The notes under the pieces: model-generated
The model's input: the letters and a program-made list of their open reading frames with translations, nothing else
The model's database searches: none
What the model was told of the DNA's origin: nothing
Made by a program: the position numbers and the translations under genes
From: Hydractinia symbiolongicarpus
Taxonomy: Eukaryota; Cnidaria; Hydrozoa; Anthoathecata; Hydractiniidae
DNA length: 60,000 nucleotides
Assembly: GCF_029227915.1 (NCBI RefSeq)
Contig: NC_079884.1
Span: 7,132,001 to 7,192,000 of the forward strand
Reading direction: 5' to 3'
In this document: piece after piece, positions 44,858 through 57,670 of the stretch
How the letters are laid out: each line of letters opens with the position of its first letter
Position numbering within the stretch: position 1 is the first letter of the stretch

Positions 44858-47800
44858 AGGAAATTCCAGAGGAGGTAGAATGTCAGCATTTACTCAACAC
44901 AACAAACGCATATGCCCAAATGACAGCAAATGGGTACTTATCACAAGCCTTCCCTGTTGAAGATGTAATACCATTTTTATGTTTTTTTATGATAAAAACA
45001 GGGTATTTATTTACAACTTTAACAAAACAGACAATGGCCGACTTCTTAAAGATTTTGGCATATGTGCATCAAATAGGTTAGGTACTAAATTGGCACATGT
45101 TGTATTGATAGCACATCTTACTTGACTTATATGTCTGTGGGTAGGTGTGTGGGCATGCTATTGCATACTTGTCTTTAAAAAGCCTGTTGTAGATGCTTCG
45201 ATTTTTACAAATTTTGTATTGATTCTTAACATTGCAGTTTTGTCAACCCAAATGTTTTATTTTTGGATAATTTAGGTACCCACAAATATACCAGGTTTTC
45301 CTCCACCACCGGTGATAACATGCACCACAGATCCGATGGAGTTGGAAGAAATTAAAAGGACAATATTTGTAGAAAACATTCACAACTCGGTATGTCTGCA
45401 ATGTTGCTTTAATTTCATATATGTTTGCTGATACATGCAGCACTTTTGATTGGCTTTTTAAACAAAGATTTTTAGCGCTTTTCCTAACTTTGATTCATTA
45501 TCAACTATTTGGTTCTTGCTGGAAATTCCTTATTTGTGGTATAAAGCGAATGTTATTTTTGTTCACTTGTTGATCACTTTTTCTAGATTACCTCTGAACA
45601 GTTAATGGCATTCTTTTCTGGAGTTGGTGAAGTTAAATATATGCGACTTTGTAAATCTGAAGAACAAAAGTAAGTTGATTCGAAGTTAAATTTTTCATAA
45701 AACTTACAGCACTGTAAAAAGGTTTGTTAACATCGTGGTTCGTATTTTTACCCCGCTGCACACGAACCACGAAAGTCCACGGTGCATATTTTTTTACTAA
45801 ACATTGACTCCACGAACGTTACATCGTGGCTTACACGATTAAAGATTAAACTTTACATTGTGGCGTCCACAATAGATTTATTGTATTGTTACAACAACAA
45901 AGAATAAATTACTTAACAATTAAATTAAATTTAAAACCAGCAGCGATAAAAATGTTTAACATTTTTTTTTATTTGTTGGTAGATGTAGTTATATTATTAG
46001 ATTTTGATCCTTCGTCAATTGAGCGACGACAAAAAGTTGTTTAAAATCATGAAAACGGGATTGTAGAAAGCGAAAAGATCGTTGTAAATCGTTTAGATCG
46101 TAGAAAGCCAGACTATCGCCTCAGGTCATTTAAAAATCGTGAAAACGGAATAGTAAATAGCTAAAAGATCGCTATAGATCATTTAAATTTCAGAAAAACG
46201 GCATTGTAGAAAATATTGCTGTAGATTGTTTAAAATTCATGAAAAAGCACAAAGCAAAAAGGTCACTGTAGAACGTTTAAATATCATGGAAACAGCATTG
46301 TAGAAAGCGAAAAGATCGCTGCACATCGTTTAAAAACAGTAAAAACGGGATCGTAGAAAGAGAAAAGATCGCCATAGATTGTGTAACAATCATAAAAACG
46401 GGATAGTAGAAATATATCAAGCAAGAGCAAAAAACATGCTTCGTTGAACGGGATAAAAGCTGAAATAAACAAATTAACTTTCATAACATATTTTTTTGAA
46501 AGAAACAATTAAATTATAATTGCTATACAATAACAAGAAATCATGGATCTCGCGAAAATGATCGTGGGACACACGATCCTTTGTGAAGATAATGATATTA
46601 GCATGGAGGCCACGATGCAATGTTGGAATTTTTGGTAATCGTGGAGACCACAATGGCATTGTGGTTCGCATGCACCACAATCGTTACACGAACACAATGT
46701 TAACAAACCTTATGACAGTACTGTGTGTTGTTTTTGCCTTTCTGTCAACCAAAAATTTGTTTAATGCATATTAATTTTCTGACAAACAAATTGTTTAGGA
46801 AGTCATTTTCTGTAGAAATCAGGAATACTTAAATAAGTGAGATAAAAGAGTTTTCCCAAAATTTTACTTATGTTAAAGACATTATGGTTTTATGAATTTT
46901 CAGAAAATTTTGTTCGATTTTCATTAGTGTTTAAGATTTTATGGCCCTATTTTGGGGCCTGTTTTAACAAAATTCTGAGTCTTATGTTTGAAATTATATA
47001 CTTCATGAAATTAGTGTTACATCTACTTTAATTTCGTATGGATTCTGAACTCTGTTAAGTCCAATTGTGTACCAGTTTTTCTTCAACTTATGCAAAATTC
47101 AAGGTACAAAACCCATCTTTTATACTGAGTGGCTTACTGAAAAGAAAACTGCTTTTAAGTATTGATTGAAGTCTGTAACAGTTGTGTAAAAAATTGTTAT
47201 TAATTCTTCTTAGATATGCCTTCATTGAATTTTCCATGGTTGAATCTGTACCTACTGCTCTGCAGTATAATGGAGTTTTATTTGGAAATCGTTCTCTTAA
47301 GTATAGTAATTATTATTGTTTTTATACCTTAATCTATCTAGTCTAAAATTTAACCTCTTGCAATAAAAATTCATGCAATGGTTTATTTTTAGAGTAACTC
47401 ATGCGAAGAGCCCCGTTGTGAAGCCAGAGACTGAACGGATTGCAACAGGTAGATCTACAATAAGAACTATGCGTGATGTTGTAAAACGCCCCACTTTCGA
47501 CCGTAAGTTGTTTTTTGTAGTTTCTTTCTTATTAACAATAATTTTTTTTTTAGAAGAACTTTAGTTCCTAATGAGGAATGTAAGGCTCAAGTTGTGCTAT
47601 AAATAATCTGTAATCCTTGTATTTTCTAATTATATGTACCGTAAAAACATTTTTTTAAATAACTCAACTCGAGTACAACAATATGTATTATTTGCTGTTA
47701 GATCGACCATTACTGAGATGTAGGTTAAGATATCTCAGGCATTGCATCGTACAGCACTCCATCGTTGATGTAATTGTGTTGGAAATATATAGCATAAATA

Positions 47801-50800
47801 TTTTATTTTATTTCTAACATATCACAAAAATACTAAAACAGGAATTTCCATGTTTACATTTTGTTGCAGTACCAATTAGGTATGATAAAAATTAGCCAGC
47901 TATAATCCTAAACAATTGTGCGTACTATTATTTACAAAATCGAAATAAATGATGAAATATTTACTACTTTTTTTTAGGTGAAACAAGATCAAGGTATGAT
48001 ATTGTAAAGTTATTTTTCAATCTTTTCCTATCACTTTTTTCCCAAATGTATTTTTTCTTATTTGTGTCAATTTAAATTGGGGAACTGAGGATGAAGATTC
48101 GATCCTAAAGATTTGACATGAGTACTTGGAATAAGACAAGTTATGACGTGTTATATTAATTTATAATCGATTGCTATTACTATCATTCTAAAAGAGACTG
48201 TAAAAATAGAATTGATTGTATATGAATCTTGCAGTAAAATAAAATAAGTAAAACCATTTTTACATATAAATGTGATTTCTGTAGTTCATTATTTTTGCCA
48301 TATTGTTTAAGATACAAAACTTTGTCTTCTCGACCTCACTTCCTCAACTATTTCTTTCTTTTTAATAAGATTTTTTGGGACAGTTTTTTCATAATTTTAG
48401 TTTATCAGATGTTAAGTCGATTCCAAACGACTCCACTGGTAATTATAGATCGCCTACAAGAAGACGCAGTCGATCCCGAACCCGACGATCCAGATCTCGG
48501 TCCCGTTCTAGACGTCGCAAGTCAAGGTACTTGACCTGTCTGGATCAGATGTATTTAGGATCAATGTCAAAATGTTTCTACACATTATTGCATTATTCAT
48601 AATGTTTGATTATATTTATTTATTTTGAAGATATATAGAACAAATTAGATCAAAAAGCAGTTTTAACTACAATTTTTAATAGATTTGGAAAATGTGAATA
48701 AAACAAATATCCCCGTGAAAACAGGAATTGTGTAAATTTCTTTTCTTTCTTATACCAGTGCTTTAGGATAAATGTAAGGACATTCTATTTTCCACTCTAC
48801 TTTTTGAATTAACTGTATGATGTAGTTCATCGCTTAAAATACCGTGACTGCTGAGAATTTAAAATGACAGGTCAAGTCAATTTTTGGGAATCAAAAAAAA
48901 GTCTGAGAAGCAATGTGGAAATCTTTAATTAAATTTTGAAACTACTTAAACATATGAAATTTAACCATTGGCGAGGATAACAGCATATTAATTAAGTAAA
49001 AATTGACGTGTTTTTCACAATTTAATTTACCCACAAGTGATATATGAAACTGTTTTTTGAAGCTTGTTGTAAATGTTAATTGTTTATTCACTTTGAGTTT
49101 TAGCGGTTATACACTTTACGCTTTGCCATATAGCTACACTCTTGTTGAACTATGTGTTATTTTCGTTGCGTGAATTTTAGGAGCGTCTTTTTTTTACTCG
49201 TGGAAGGCACAATAAGCTGCCAGTGAATTTTACCGTTCATTTTTTTGTATCTTGACAGTCAAATATTAAATTTCGGCAGTCATTGACCGTTGACAGTCCT
49301 TTATTTTAAGCGCTTGTAGTTGTTAAGTACTTGTGGTGTCCAATGTTTTGATATTTTTTAGGTCTAGATCTCCAAAGCGTAGAAGGTCCCGTAATAGTTA
49401 TTAATTCTATCATTTTTCTATTGATGTATATTAGTTTAGTAAATTGAGATACATTCTTAGGGCAAAATTCATTTCTGCATAAATTAGTCCCCAATTCAAC
49501 AATTTTATGATCTTTTTTAAATGGACTATATGACCATGCAGTCTTATTGCCGTATGTTCTGCCTCTTGTGACAGATCTTTACCTGTGGCACGAATAATTT
49601 TTGAAGCTATAAAATGGTATGATTGCAGGAATGCAGAATGTAATTGCCTAAAAATAAGTTGCCCTAAGTCTCTATGTATTAACGAAGCTTGGGCACTATG
49701 TTTTTTTTTGTCTATATATATATTTAAATATATGTTTTCAATTAGTCCCGATCTGTTGTGCCTTTAAATTATTTTTTACTTACCTTTACTTACATACTCC
49801 AAGCTAATATTTTATTTTTGATCTATAAATAAAACAAACGTGACCATTTTCATGTTTCTAGACATGATCACCTAAATGAAAAGTAATATAATACATGACT
49901 TTGATTAGAAAAGCACATTGTACAGTGTAAAAGTTCTAAATCCCTATTAATGCAGTTTTGAAGCTGTTATTCAGTTTTTGTGCTCCTGCTGTTGTTTGAA
50001 CAATTCAAAATTTGTTTTTTATTAATTTTTAGATCTCCAGTGCGGCGAAGAAGAAGCTATTCAAGGTAGTATATACTATTGTTTATATATTAACAAACTA
50101 AAATCTAAAGAGAGGGAGATTTTTTTTAACCCTAACTTTTTGCCAAGATAATGCAACTTTCTGTGTTGTCAATGAACAAAATTTAATAATACTTAATAAT
50201 TATATTTTTTAAAAACACTTAACACATTTTATTAGGTGAGTTTTTGTATCTTGTTCTTCTTATCATTTAGTGCAGCTTTGGACAAAACAAAAAACAGGGT
50301 ATTATAATAATTCCTCTATTACGTGTCTCTGTGTTGTACGAGTACCTTTTAAATCTATTGTTTTTTGTGAAAATCTTAATAGAAAATGAGTTTTTATTTA
50401 CCTTTGTGGATAAAAAACTTGGGTGGTAATTAGAATCATTAGACTAAATAGTTCTCTTAATAGAAACTGCGACAGTAACTGTTAAGAACTTATTGTTGTA
50501 CCATGTGCAACAAACCAGCTTATATTAGCTGTTATTTATGATTGAAGGTACCAAAAGCCAGATTGATTGAACAAGGACTTTTATTTTATGTCTAAAATGT
50601 TAAAATCAACACATCGGTAAATGTAATTTTACATTTGTTGTGTAAGCATCTAATTTTGGATATTGTTTATTATTTCACAGATCTCCAAGACGCAGTAGTA
50701 GACGAAGTCGCAGTCCATCTCGTTCAAGGTATTTAAATTTTGTTGTTGTTGTTTTTCCTGTCACTTAAATATCTGAATTGTTCAACTGACTTCTAGACTT

Positions 50801-53800
50801 CTTATAAAAGGGATGATAAAAGATTTAAGTAAAAAATGAAATAAAAATGCATATCCATATAGTTTCCCAACCAAATGTTGTTTTCCATTGTGGAAATTTA
50901 ATTTCGATGTAAGTTTTTGTATTTTTAAACCAACTTAATGTTATTTTACTTTTTTGAATGGACGTAATTACAACCATTGGTGAATTGTTGCATTGTGTTT
51001 TTATCATTTAGTGCGGCTTTGGACAAAACAAAAGCTGGGTATTATGATAATTCATCTATTATGTTTTCCTCTGGTTGTATACCATTCTCTGTCTAATTAA
51101 CCTAACTTGGGGGAGTGTTAGCCTGCAAGCACAATAGGGCCAATGCTTACAATAAAAAAGGAAAATGTCATATATTCAAAATTTTTCCTATTATTCAAAT
51201 CTGATCATGGTCATTAATAATATTTCCAGAAATTTTTGTAATTATTCACATAATAATGCTTGGTGTTATATTTTTGGTTTAATTTTCTTTATCCTGACTT
51301 AGCAAATGGTGTTTTTATGAAAGATATTTATTGCTCAGAGTGCGGCGATTGAGTGACACAAAACATCAATCAACTTTATAGTCATTCGTCAAAACTTAAA
51401 TTACATCAGTTCATCTGATTTAAAAATATTGGTTCTAGCATTGAATTAATATGGCACTAACTATATTAAATTTAACATAGTTACCAGGTATTTGCAAATC
51501 TAAAATTACTAGTAAAGAAATATCTTAGCATCAGATTCATGATTTCCCTTCTTTATAGGTCTCCCAGACGAAGCAGTAGACGAAGTCGAAGTAGATCTCG
51601 CTCAAGGTATTTACGTTCTTTTAAATCTTCCGTGCTTGAAATTACAGTTTTTTAACTTCCAATGGTTTGATCTTTTTTGTTTGTTTTTGTACACTTTTGG
51701 TTGTTTCACACCACACACTGCAGCACGTTTTGAATGAATTCATACTTCCTCTAAAAATTCACGCTGTGCCATAATGAATGCAAACTCACACTTTTCATCA
51801 GTTTCTTCAATATTCATGGTTGTGGCTGATTAATTTGCTTAGTAATTTTTGTTCACTTCATTTTGAGTTACCTTAACCAGTCTTTCAATATATGACAGCC
51901 ACGTGAAATAGAATTTTAGGGAAAGCAAGTTTGTACTTTCCATATTTGTGTCTGATCAGTTTCCTCCATAATTTTTTGTTGACTTCTTTTTAAGTTACCT
52001 TAAACAGACTTAAAATATGGAAGCTACGTGGAACAGAATTTTTAGCAAAGCAATTTATACTTTTTACATTTTGTGGCTGATCAGTTTGCTTAACAATTTT
52101 TTGTTCACTTCCTTTCAAGTTACCTTTGCCAGGCTTTTAAAACATTGTCAAAGTCAAACAATTATAATCTAATATAACAAAATTTCAGAATTGTTACGGA
52201 GCTATAAATTGCCCCATACTATTCAAATTAGTTGTTAACAGCTAATTAACATCTTCTATAAGGTGGGGTTAAAATCAATAGGTTTAGTACACAAAATTAA
52301 AGATCTGCAATGAATAATATGTATCTACAAAATAATTTTATAAAAAGAGACAAAATTGTAACTCGGGTATTTGTTATTTCAGGTCTCCAAAACGTCGAAA
52401 ATCAAGATCTCGTTCCAGGTAAGTTATAAGTTAGGTTTTTGTTCTAGAAGTCGCTTATATTTCTTTCACATCACATTCACAAAAATAAATACATTCAGTA
52501 TTTATTTTTATTACACCAATGTCTTCCTAAAATCGTTCAAACAAAAATATATCTAACATTGGTTAATTTATTTACTGGTGTAAGGTATAATGCCTTTAAT
52601 AAGGTATTTAACTTATGAAGCACAGTGTTTACTTCTACCCATTAATTTATGTTGATAATGAAAATAAATAAATTTATAAATAACTGCTATTTAGAGATCG
52701 ACGCAAAAGACGAAAGTCTGTTTCCAAATCTTCATCGCGGTCTCCTATAAGACGATCCAGGTATGAAAAAACTTTTATTTCTCACGAATGAAGTGTTTTT
52801 GATTGGGAAGCCCTGCATGGAGAACTGCATCTATTACAGATGTCAAATCTTTACTTTTTGTAAATTTACTTCATAAAAAGAACTGCTTGAAAAAGAGATT
52901 TTAAACTTCTTTTGAACTTCATTTTTATTAAATTCATTTAGAAAAAAATCAAAATCAAGATCTCATTCTCCTGCAAGAAGAAATTCCCGGAAATCAACTT
53001 CCAAGTCTCCTGATAGATCATCCTCTAAGTATGTATATGATCATTGACTTGTTGTTATTTGTCACCTGATACAAGTTGTCGTCAGAATTTGTTTAAATTA
53101 CGATTTCTTCATTATCTAATAAAGAAATACTGTATGTTGGCAATATCACAGGTACTAATGTGTTCCATTTTTCCCAAATAGACTAGAAATGTAATTTGCG
53201 AAATTCCTATCTTGAAAATATGATAGTTCTTGCGTGCTTGTATATTGGATTCTTTGTTACCTTGGTTGTTTCTTTATCTATTTTTGGTTTTGTGAATTCT
53301 GAATTGCTTAATTATACAAATTGTATAATTAAGATCTTCCTCTTCTTGTTTTTTCAAACTTCATTACCCAATTGTAGATAAATGTTGATTCTACATGGTT
53401 GCTTTAATGATTTCAAGAAAATAAAGTAACATAAATAAGTTAGATAGCAATTTTGCAGCATCAGCTTCAAAGTATTTTGGATCCGCCTGTTCAACCTTAT
53501 TAAATATTATTCGTATTTTTTAATTAAATTAATAAAAATGTTTTGCCAGGACTGATTTCTGTTCTAAAGAGGATAAAAACATGGCAAAAAGTGCGCACCT
53601 GACTGGAAATAAAATTGAACAAAGCAAAAACAGACGGAAACGTTAAAGAGTTGTTGTATTTCCTCAATTTAAAGTTGAGTTTACTGCCGTTTGCTACGAG
53701 ATGTTTTGAAGCAGCTTCGATTAAAAAAGAACAAATGTTTGTTAAAATAATCAACTCAAAGTTTTTATTTAAGATTTTTTTTTTTTATAATCCAAATCCT

Positions 53801-54832
53801 GAAGCCAATGTTGTTTTCGTGGCTGTCAAAATTAGATGGCTACTTATTTGGATCTAGATACTAAAAATATAATTTTAACAATGTACATCTAAATTGTTTT
53901 GTAGTTGACACTCAAGTTAACAATTAAAATATTGACGTTTTCCTTAATCTGACTTTTACAGCGGACAGTTATAGCTAGCTAGCTATTTACAGAGATATGC
54001 AAAAAAATCACAAGTAAAAAGTTACCCTAAAATAAATTGTCACACTACCTATCCAAACTGAATATTGTTTGTAGTAGCCATCTGCTATTGAATTTTTTAG
54101 AATTTATTACTTTAAGAGGATTTGGTGTGGATATATTAGGTGAAATGGAAAGTGATGTAACAATCTTTTTATAATATGCTATGAATATTCTCACTTACTA
54201 TCCAATTATATTATAGTTATATATCATTATAAAAGGTGTTTTTTCTATTTTTATGTTTTTATTCCATACATTTGCAACATTTGATACCTATATTATGCAA
54301 AAATATTAAACTCAAAATTATTTGTGCATCGTTTTTTTTGAATAATGGAAATATAATGGTAACAAACATGTGTCAGATATAATAAAAAAGTAGCTAGGAA
54401 AAGTTGTTTGCAGGCTGGTCACTTAGTTTACCTCAATACCAACTTAAAAGAATGCATCAGGGTGAATAATTTTTTTTTTATGTTATAAGCTAAAGTTACT
54501 CATTCACAAACAAAAAGCACTGGTATTTTGTAGCACGTTTTCAAAAGCATTGAGTAAGTATCAAAAGTATTTGATGCTGCTTTTACAATGCCGGATCAGA
54601 TGTTTAAAATTATTGTTTAGTTTGTGCATGCAGTATTTTTTACCATTGATAATCCTTTCAACCTATATAACTTGATTCATTTTTTTTTTAAAGTCAGCAA
54701 TGCTTTTCCTTAGGAAAAAGAAGAAAGAGAAAGATCGAGAAAAAGAGAAAAAGGAAGGGAAAAGCAAGAAAAAAGAGGAAGGAGAAGTCAAAGAAAAAAA
54801 TAAAGACAAGGAAGCGGAGGCTGATGACCAAG
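44858..54832 (+). CDS. SREK1: SREK1-like SR splicing factor copy B (RRM plus RS domain), 5' and 3' incomplete
   Basis: Exons: 44858-44964, 45276-45389, 45587-45669, 47214-47300, 47393-47502, 47978-47993, 48449-48526, 50033-50065, 50681-50728, 51559-51606, 52383-52418, 52695-52760, 52942-53028 and 54714-54832. All phases join in one frame. The first two exons give a Pro-rich linker and the start of an RRM: RNP2-like RTIFVENI, then RNP1-like KYAFIEFSM in exon 47214. Next come VVKPETERI and a long RS domain, then a Lys/Glu-rich tail (KEKDREKEKKEGKSKKKEEG). This architecture and the linker motif (ITCTTDPMELEEIKRTIFVE) match SREK1, a nuclear regulator of splice-site choice. Long SREK1 isoforms have another RRM upstream; no exons for it lie between the orphan terminal exon and 44858. 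The final coding exon would lie beyond 59.3 kb or has been lost. Confidence 0.85.
45276..47300 (+). CDS. SREK1: RRM-coding exons of SREK1 copy B
   Basis: Exons 45276-45389, 45587-45669 and 47214-47300 encode one RRM of about 75 residues: RTIFVENIHNSITSEQLMAF (beta1-alpha1), VGEVKYMRLC (beta2), KYAFIEFSMVESVPTALQYN (beta3-alpha2) and GVLFGNRSLKV (beta4). The aromatic RNA-contact positions are Phe in RNP2 (TIFVENI) and Tyr/Phe in RNP1 (KYAFIEF). A 1-kb transposon sits in the intron between the second and third of these exons. Confidence 0.85.
45707..46723. mobile_element. About 1-kb nonautonomous DNA transposon with roughly 35-bp TIRs
   Basis: The left terminus CAGCACTGTAAAAAGGTTTG continues TTAACATCGTGGTTCG. 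The inverse of the right terminus reads CAGTACTGTCATAAGGTTTG, then TTAACATTGTGTTCG. The interior holds about six degenerate units of roughly 60 bp (aacgggattgtagaaagcga type, 46040-46410). No transposase is visible, and no target duplication could be fixed, so the superfamily is open. It is inserted in an SREK1 intron. Confidence 0.65.
46040..46420. repeat. Degenerate tandem repeat of about 60 bp inside the transposon
   Basis: Repeated phrase aaaacggga.tgtagaaagcga followed by aaagatcgctgtagatcgtt, about six units with indels. Confidence 0.65.
47978..47993 (+). CDS. SREK1: 16-nt microexon of SREK1 copy B
   Basis: ttttttag|GTGAAACAAGATCAAG|gtatga. It changes the phase from 1 to 2 and adds about five residues (R-E-T-R-S) before the RS exons. 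Without it the frame into the RS domain would be lost, which supports its reality. Confidence 0.6.
48449..53028 (+). CDS. SREK1: RS-domain exon series of SREK1 copy B
   Basis: Seven exons of 78, 33, 48, 48, 36, 66 and 87 nt encode Arg/Ser dipeptides. Each starts by completing an AG-split codon and ends in AG or AA before GT (phase 2 in, phase 2 out). All lengths are multiples of three, so any can be skipped without a frameshift. The motif (R/S)SPxRR recurs at the start of most exons, implying they arose by exon-plus-intron duplication. The RS domain would mediate contacts with other SR proteins in the spliceosome. Confidence 0.8.
49362..49404 (+). other. Possible poison or alternative terminal exon
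   Basis: After attttttag, the frame from exon 48526 continues RSRSPKRRRSRNSY and then meets TAA at 49402-49404. An in-phase donor would have to be the weak AGAAG|gtcccg; the nearer gtaata is out of phase. Skipping this exon joins 48526 to 50033 in frame. SR-protein genes often carry conserved stop-containing cassette exons for self-regulation. Confidence 0.4.
51800..52150. repeat. Three tandem units of about 126 bp in an SREK1 intron
   Basis: Units contain gtggctgatcagtttgctta and then ttgttcactt and aagttacctt; starts are near 51823, 51949 and 52074. Confidence 0.75.
53550..53646 (+). other. Candidate alternative terminal exon of SREK1 copy B
   Basis: gttttgccag precedes an open stretch in phase with exon 53028. 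It encodes TDFCSKEDKNMAKSAHLTGN, then KIEQSKNRRKR and TAA at 53644-53646. The basic end would resemble a nuclear-targeting tail. A 5-nt difference from copy A alters the last residues there. Confidence 0.3.
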
Positions 54833-55377
54833 GTAATGCAGAATTTGATAAATATTCTCATTTTGAGACTACACGTTCTTTGGAAATGTGTTCGAAACAT
54901 CTTGGAATTACTTAACTATTTACTTGTTGTATTAATTCACAGCTTACCCACTAGCTTAAATAGCCCCACAGTCAAAGACCATGGACACTCAATCAGAGTG
55001 GATGAATACTTGGGCACTAGGCGCTTTTCGACACTAAGTTAAAGTGGTGTTTCTTCAGATTGAGCGGTTAATTAAGCACTGGATGCTTAATCGGTCATTG
55101 TGGTATACTGGAAGTAAATACAATCAAACTTGTACTAAGAATTAATAAAGAATCAAAATGGCTATTTTTGTCATATTTTTTATTTTTGTATTCTTAAAAA
55201 CCTTATAGAGCTTGTAACTCCTACAACAGATAAAAAATGGGAAAATAAATGGGACCTTTTCTCACAAAATTTAAATCTTGATATCTCAAAAGCATTGTTA
55301 CCTGGTATACCTTGGTATGTTTGGGATTAAAAGTAAACGAAGTTATAAATAAAATATTAAACATGCTTAACCCTCAA

Positions 55378-55545
55378 CGACTGGTGTCCTTGAGGCAGAG
55401 CGTTCACCATAAAATGGTGGGTTTGTGGTAGAGCTTTCGCCTCCAGTGCGGAAGATTGTGGGTTCAATCGATGATCAAGTCATGTCAGGGGCTATAATAG
55501 TGTAATTCGATCCTTTCTGCTAACGTTCCACCAATGAAAAAAACA
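55378..55545 (+). mobile_element. tRNA-derived SINE (in copy B)
   Basis: Partner of 2985-3155. The B box reads gtgggttcaatc here (55458-55469), closer to the consensus than in copy A. Confidence 0.55.
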
Positions 55546-56786
55546 GATTCACTTTTATTATAAAATGTTTTTTTTTTAAACCTTAAATACGTGTTTTTAA
55601 AGCGTATTTATCTCGAAAATTCTTACACTGTATGTTTTGCAACTCATATTTGCATAAAAATATCAGTATTCCTTTGATGTCTTTTTATTTCATGAAGTAA
55701 AGAGGAACTTAGTACCAAAAAATTTAGATGTCAAGTTCACGTTGTTTCATGAAATTTGAAGTTTTGAGTTTGAAAAAACACAAACTAAACAGGTTTCTAC
55801 TTTGAACTAAGAAATTATGTTCAAAAATTAATTCATGTTATTTCGCGTTAGTCACCATTGAAAACGAAGCTTAACCCTATTCGGTCCGGGGTTTTCGAAC
55901 ATATTATGACCGGGGGGGGGGGGGGGGGGGGGAATTCCCTCTCCCCCTCCCCCTCAATAACCTTTCATAGGATTGTCTAAATTGAATCAAACTTGGTACA
56001 CTTATAGTATGTCAAAAGAAACAAAATGGCAGCAATAAATTTTTGCTTGCATTAGCACTTTTTCTGTGATGTCATCAGAAGCTATAAATTTGTTCAAAAT
56101 GCCACTATCTGCTTAAAATTCAATTACTTTAGTTCTAGAGCGAATTTTTACATTCTGTTTGAAGTTTCTGAAAGCTAAATAAAAGTTATTTAACATATTT
56201 TCCGGTTTTTACATAGATCGTATGAAAAATTGCCAAATATTGCCCGAAAATCCGTTTTTTCCGATTTTCGGGTAAAAATTTAAAATTGTACCCGAAAAAA
56301 TCGGGAAATCGGATTAACTACGTGACTAAAACATGCAAAATGTTTCTTCTTGATAAAACAAAGTTGTGTTGTAAGTTTCAAGTTCTAAACATAATCCTAA
56401 CAAGAGTTATTATATTTTCCCCATTATAAGGGTTTCAAAGAGATTTTTAGGGGTAGTTTCGAGTAATAGCCAATATCAAAGCCTCTGAAAGATATGGGAC
56501 CTAAACATTTTGCATGCTGGCTCTAATGCTTTACACGCCACAAGTACTGCTTTAAAAGAAAATGAGCAATTTTTCGTTACTTTTTTCTTTAATTTTTATT
56601 CTTATCATTTTGTTACTTTTATTATTATTATTTTTAGCCCGAAAATGTAACGAGTCCGTCCTCAACTTTAATATACTTTTCATATAAAAAATTATTTTTT
56701 CAAATTAGTCGATTGCCACGCTCGCAAATTAAGAGGAAGTATCTCTTGAAACAAAACGGCTGAAACACCTTTCCTGAATTTTATAA

Positions 56787-57509
56787 TCTATATAATAATA
56801 CGCCAGTTCTGTCTGTCTGTCTGTGACTTTTGCAAAGTGGATAAAATTTCTTTAATAAAGTCTATGAAACATCGTCTATAAATTTGTTCTGTAAATTAGC
56901 AAACTTTGACGTTAGAGCAATATTGACGCCAAAGGAAAGTATATTAAGATTAGTGAAGCCACTGCATTGCACTTTTAAATTTAAGGCTAAATAACTTGGA
57001 AACGAGTGGAAATAACTGACGTCATCTCCTGCGTAGGTAACTAGGGACCACTTTGGGTAAGTTTCCCAAACTTAGGTCCCCAAATCCGTTTCGGAATGGA
57101 CGGGTTGATGACGTCGCCAAAAAACCTTCAAACCCTAATATCTCTGCAACCGTTTGTCAAAAATACGCGATCCTATACATTTTCTTGATCAGCGTTTCAA
57201 GACGTATATAATGAAGGCAGCAGGTATACAAATTTTTTAAAAAAAATTTTGGGGGGTTTGACTGGCCATTGTTGACGTCAGTAAAATTTTAAAACCGTTA
57301 TATCTCATTAACTGCTTATCAAAAAGACATGATCATATACATTTTCTTAGTCAGGGTTTATACCTCTGCACAGTACAGGCAACGAATAAACTAAATTTCG
57401 CTAAAAATTTTTGTAATTGCACTGCTGACGTCAGCAAAAAATCTAAAACAACTTATTTTTCCATTGTCCTTCTGCCTAAGTGGATTTTTCCACGGGCCTT
57501 ATCGACTAG
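56787..57509 (+). mobile_element. Helitron-like element, first nested unit
   Basis: It starts TCTATATAATAATACGCC and ends gccttatcgactag|T, with the gtgga/tccac hairpin just inside. Only its 5' part corresponds to the single element of copy A. Confidence 0.55.
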
Positions 57510-57670
57510 TAATCAATAAACAGCTTGTTTTTTCATGACATACTCTTTAATACCAAGCTAATAAACGGTGTATAGCTTTATGTACTATTTTGTACATTTT
57601 TGACCGATGAAAGCTAGCTAGCTTTACCTTATATTCTGATATAAGGAAAAAAGAAAAGGCGTAGCTAGTC

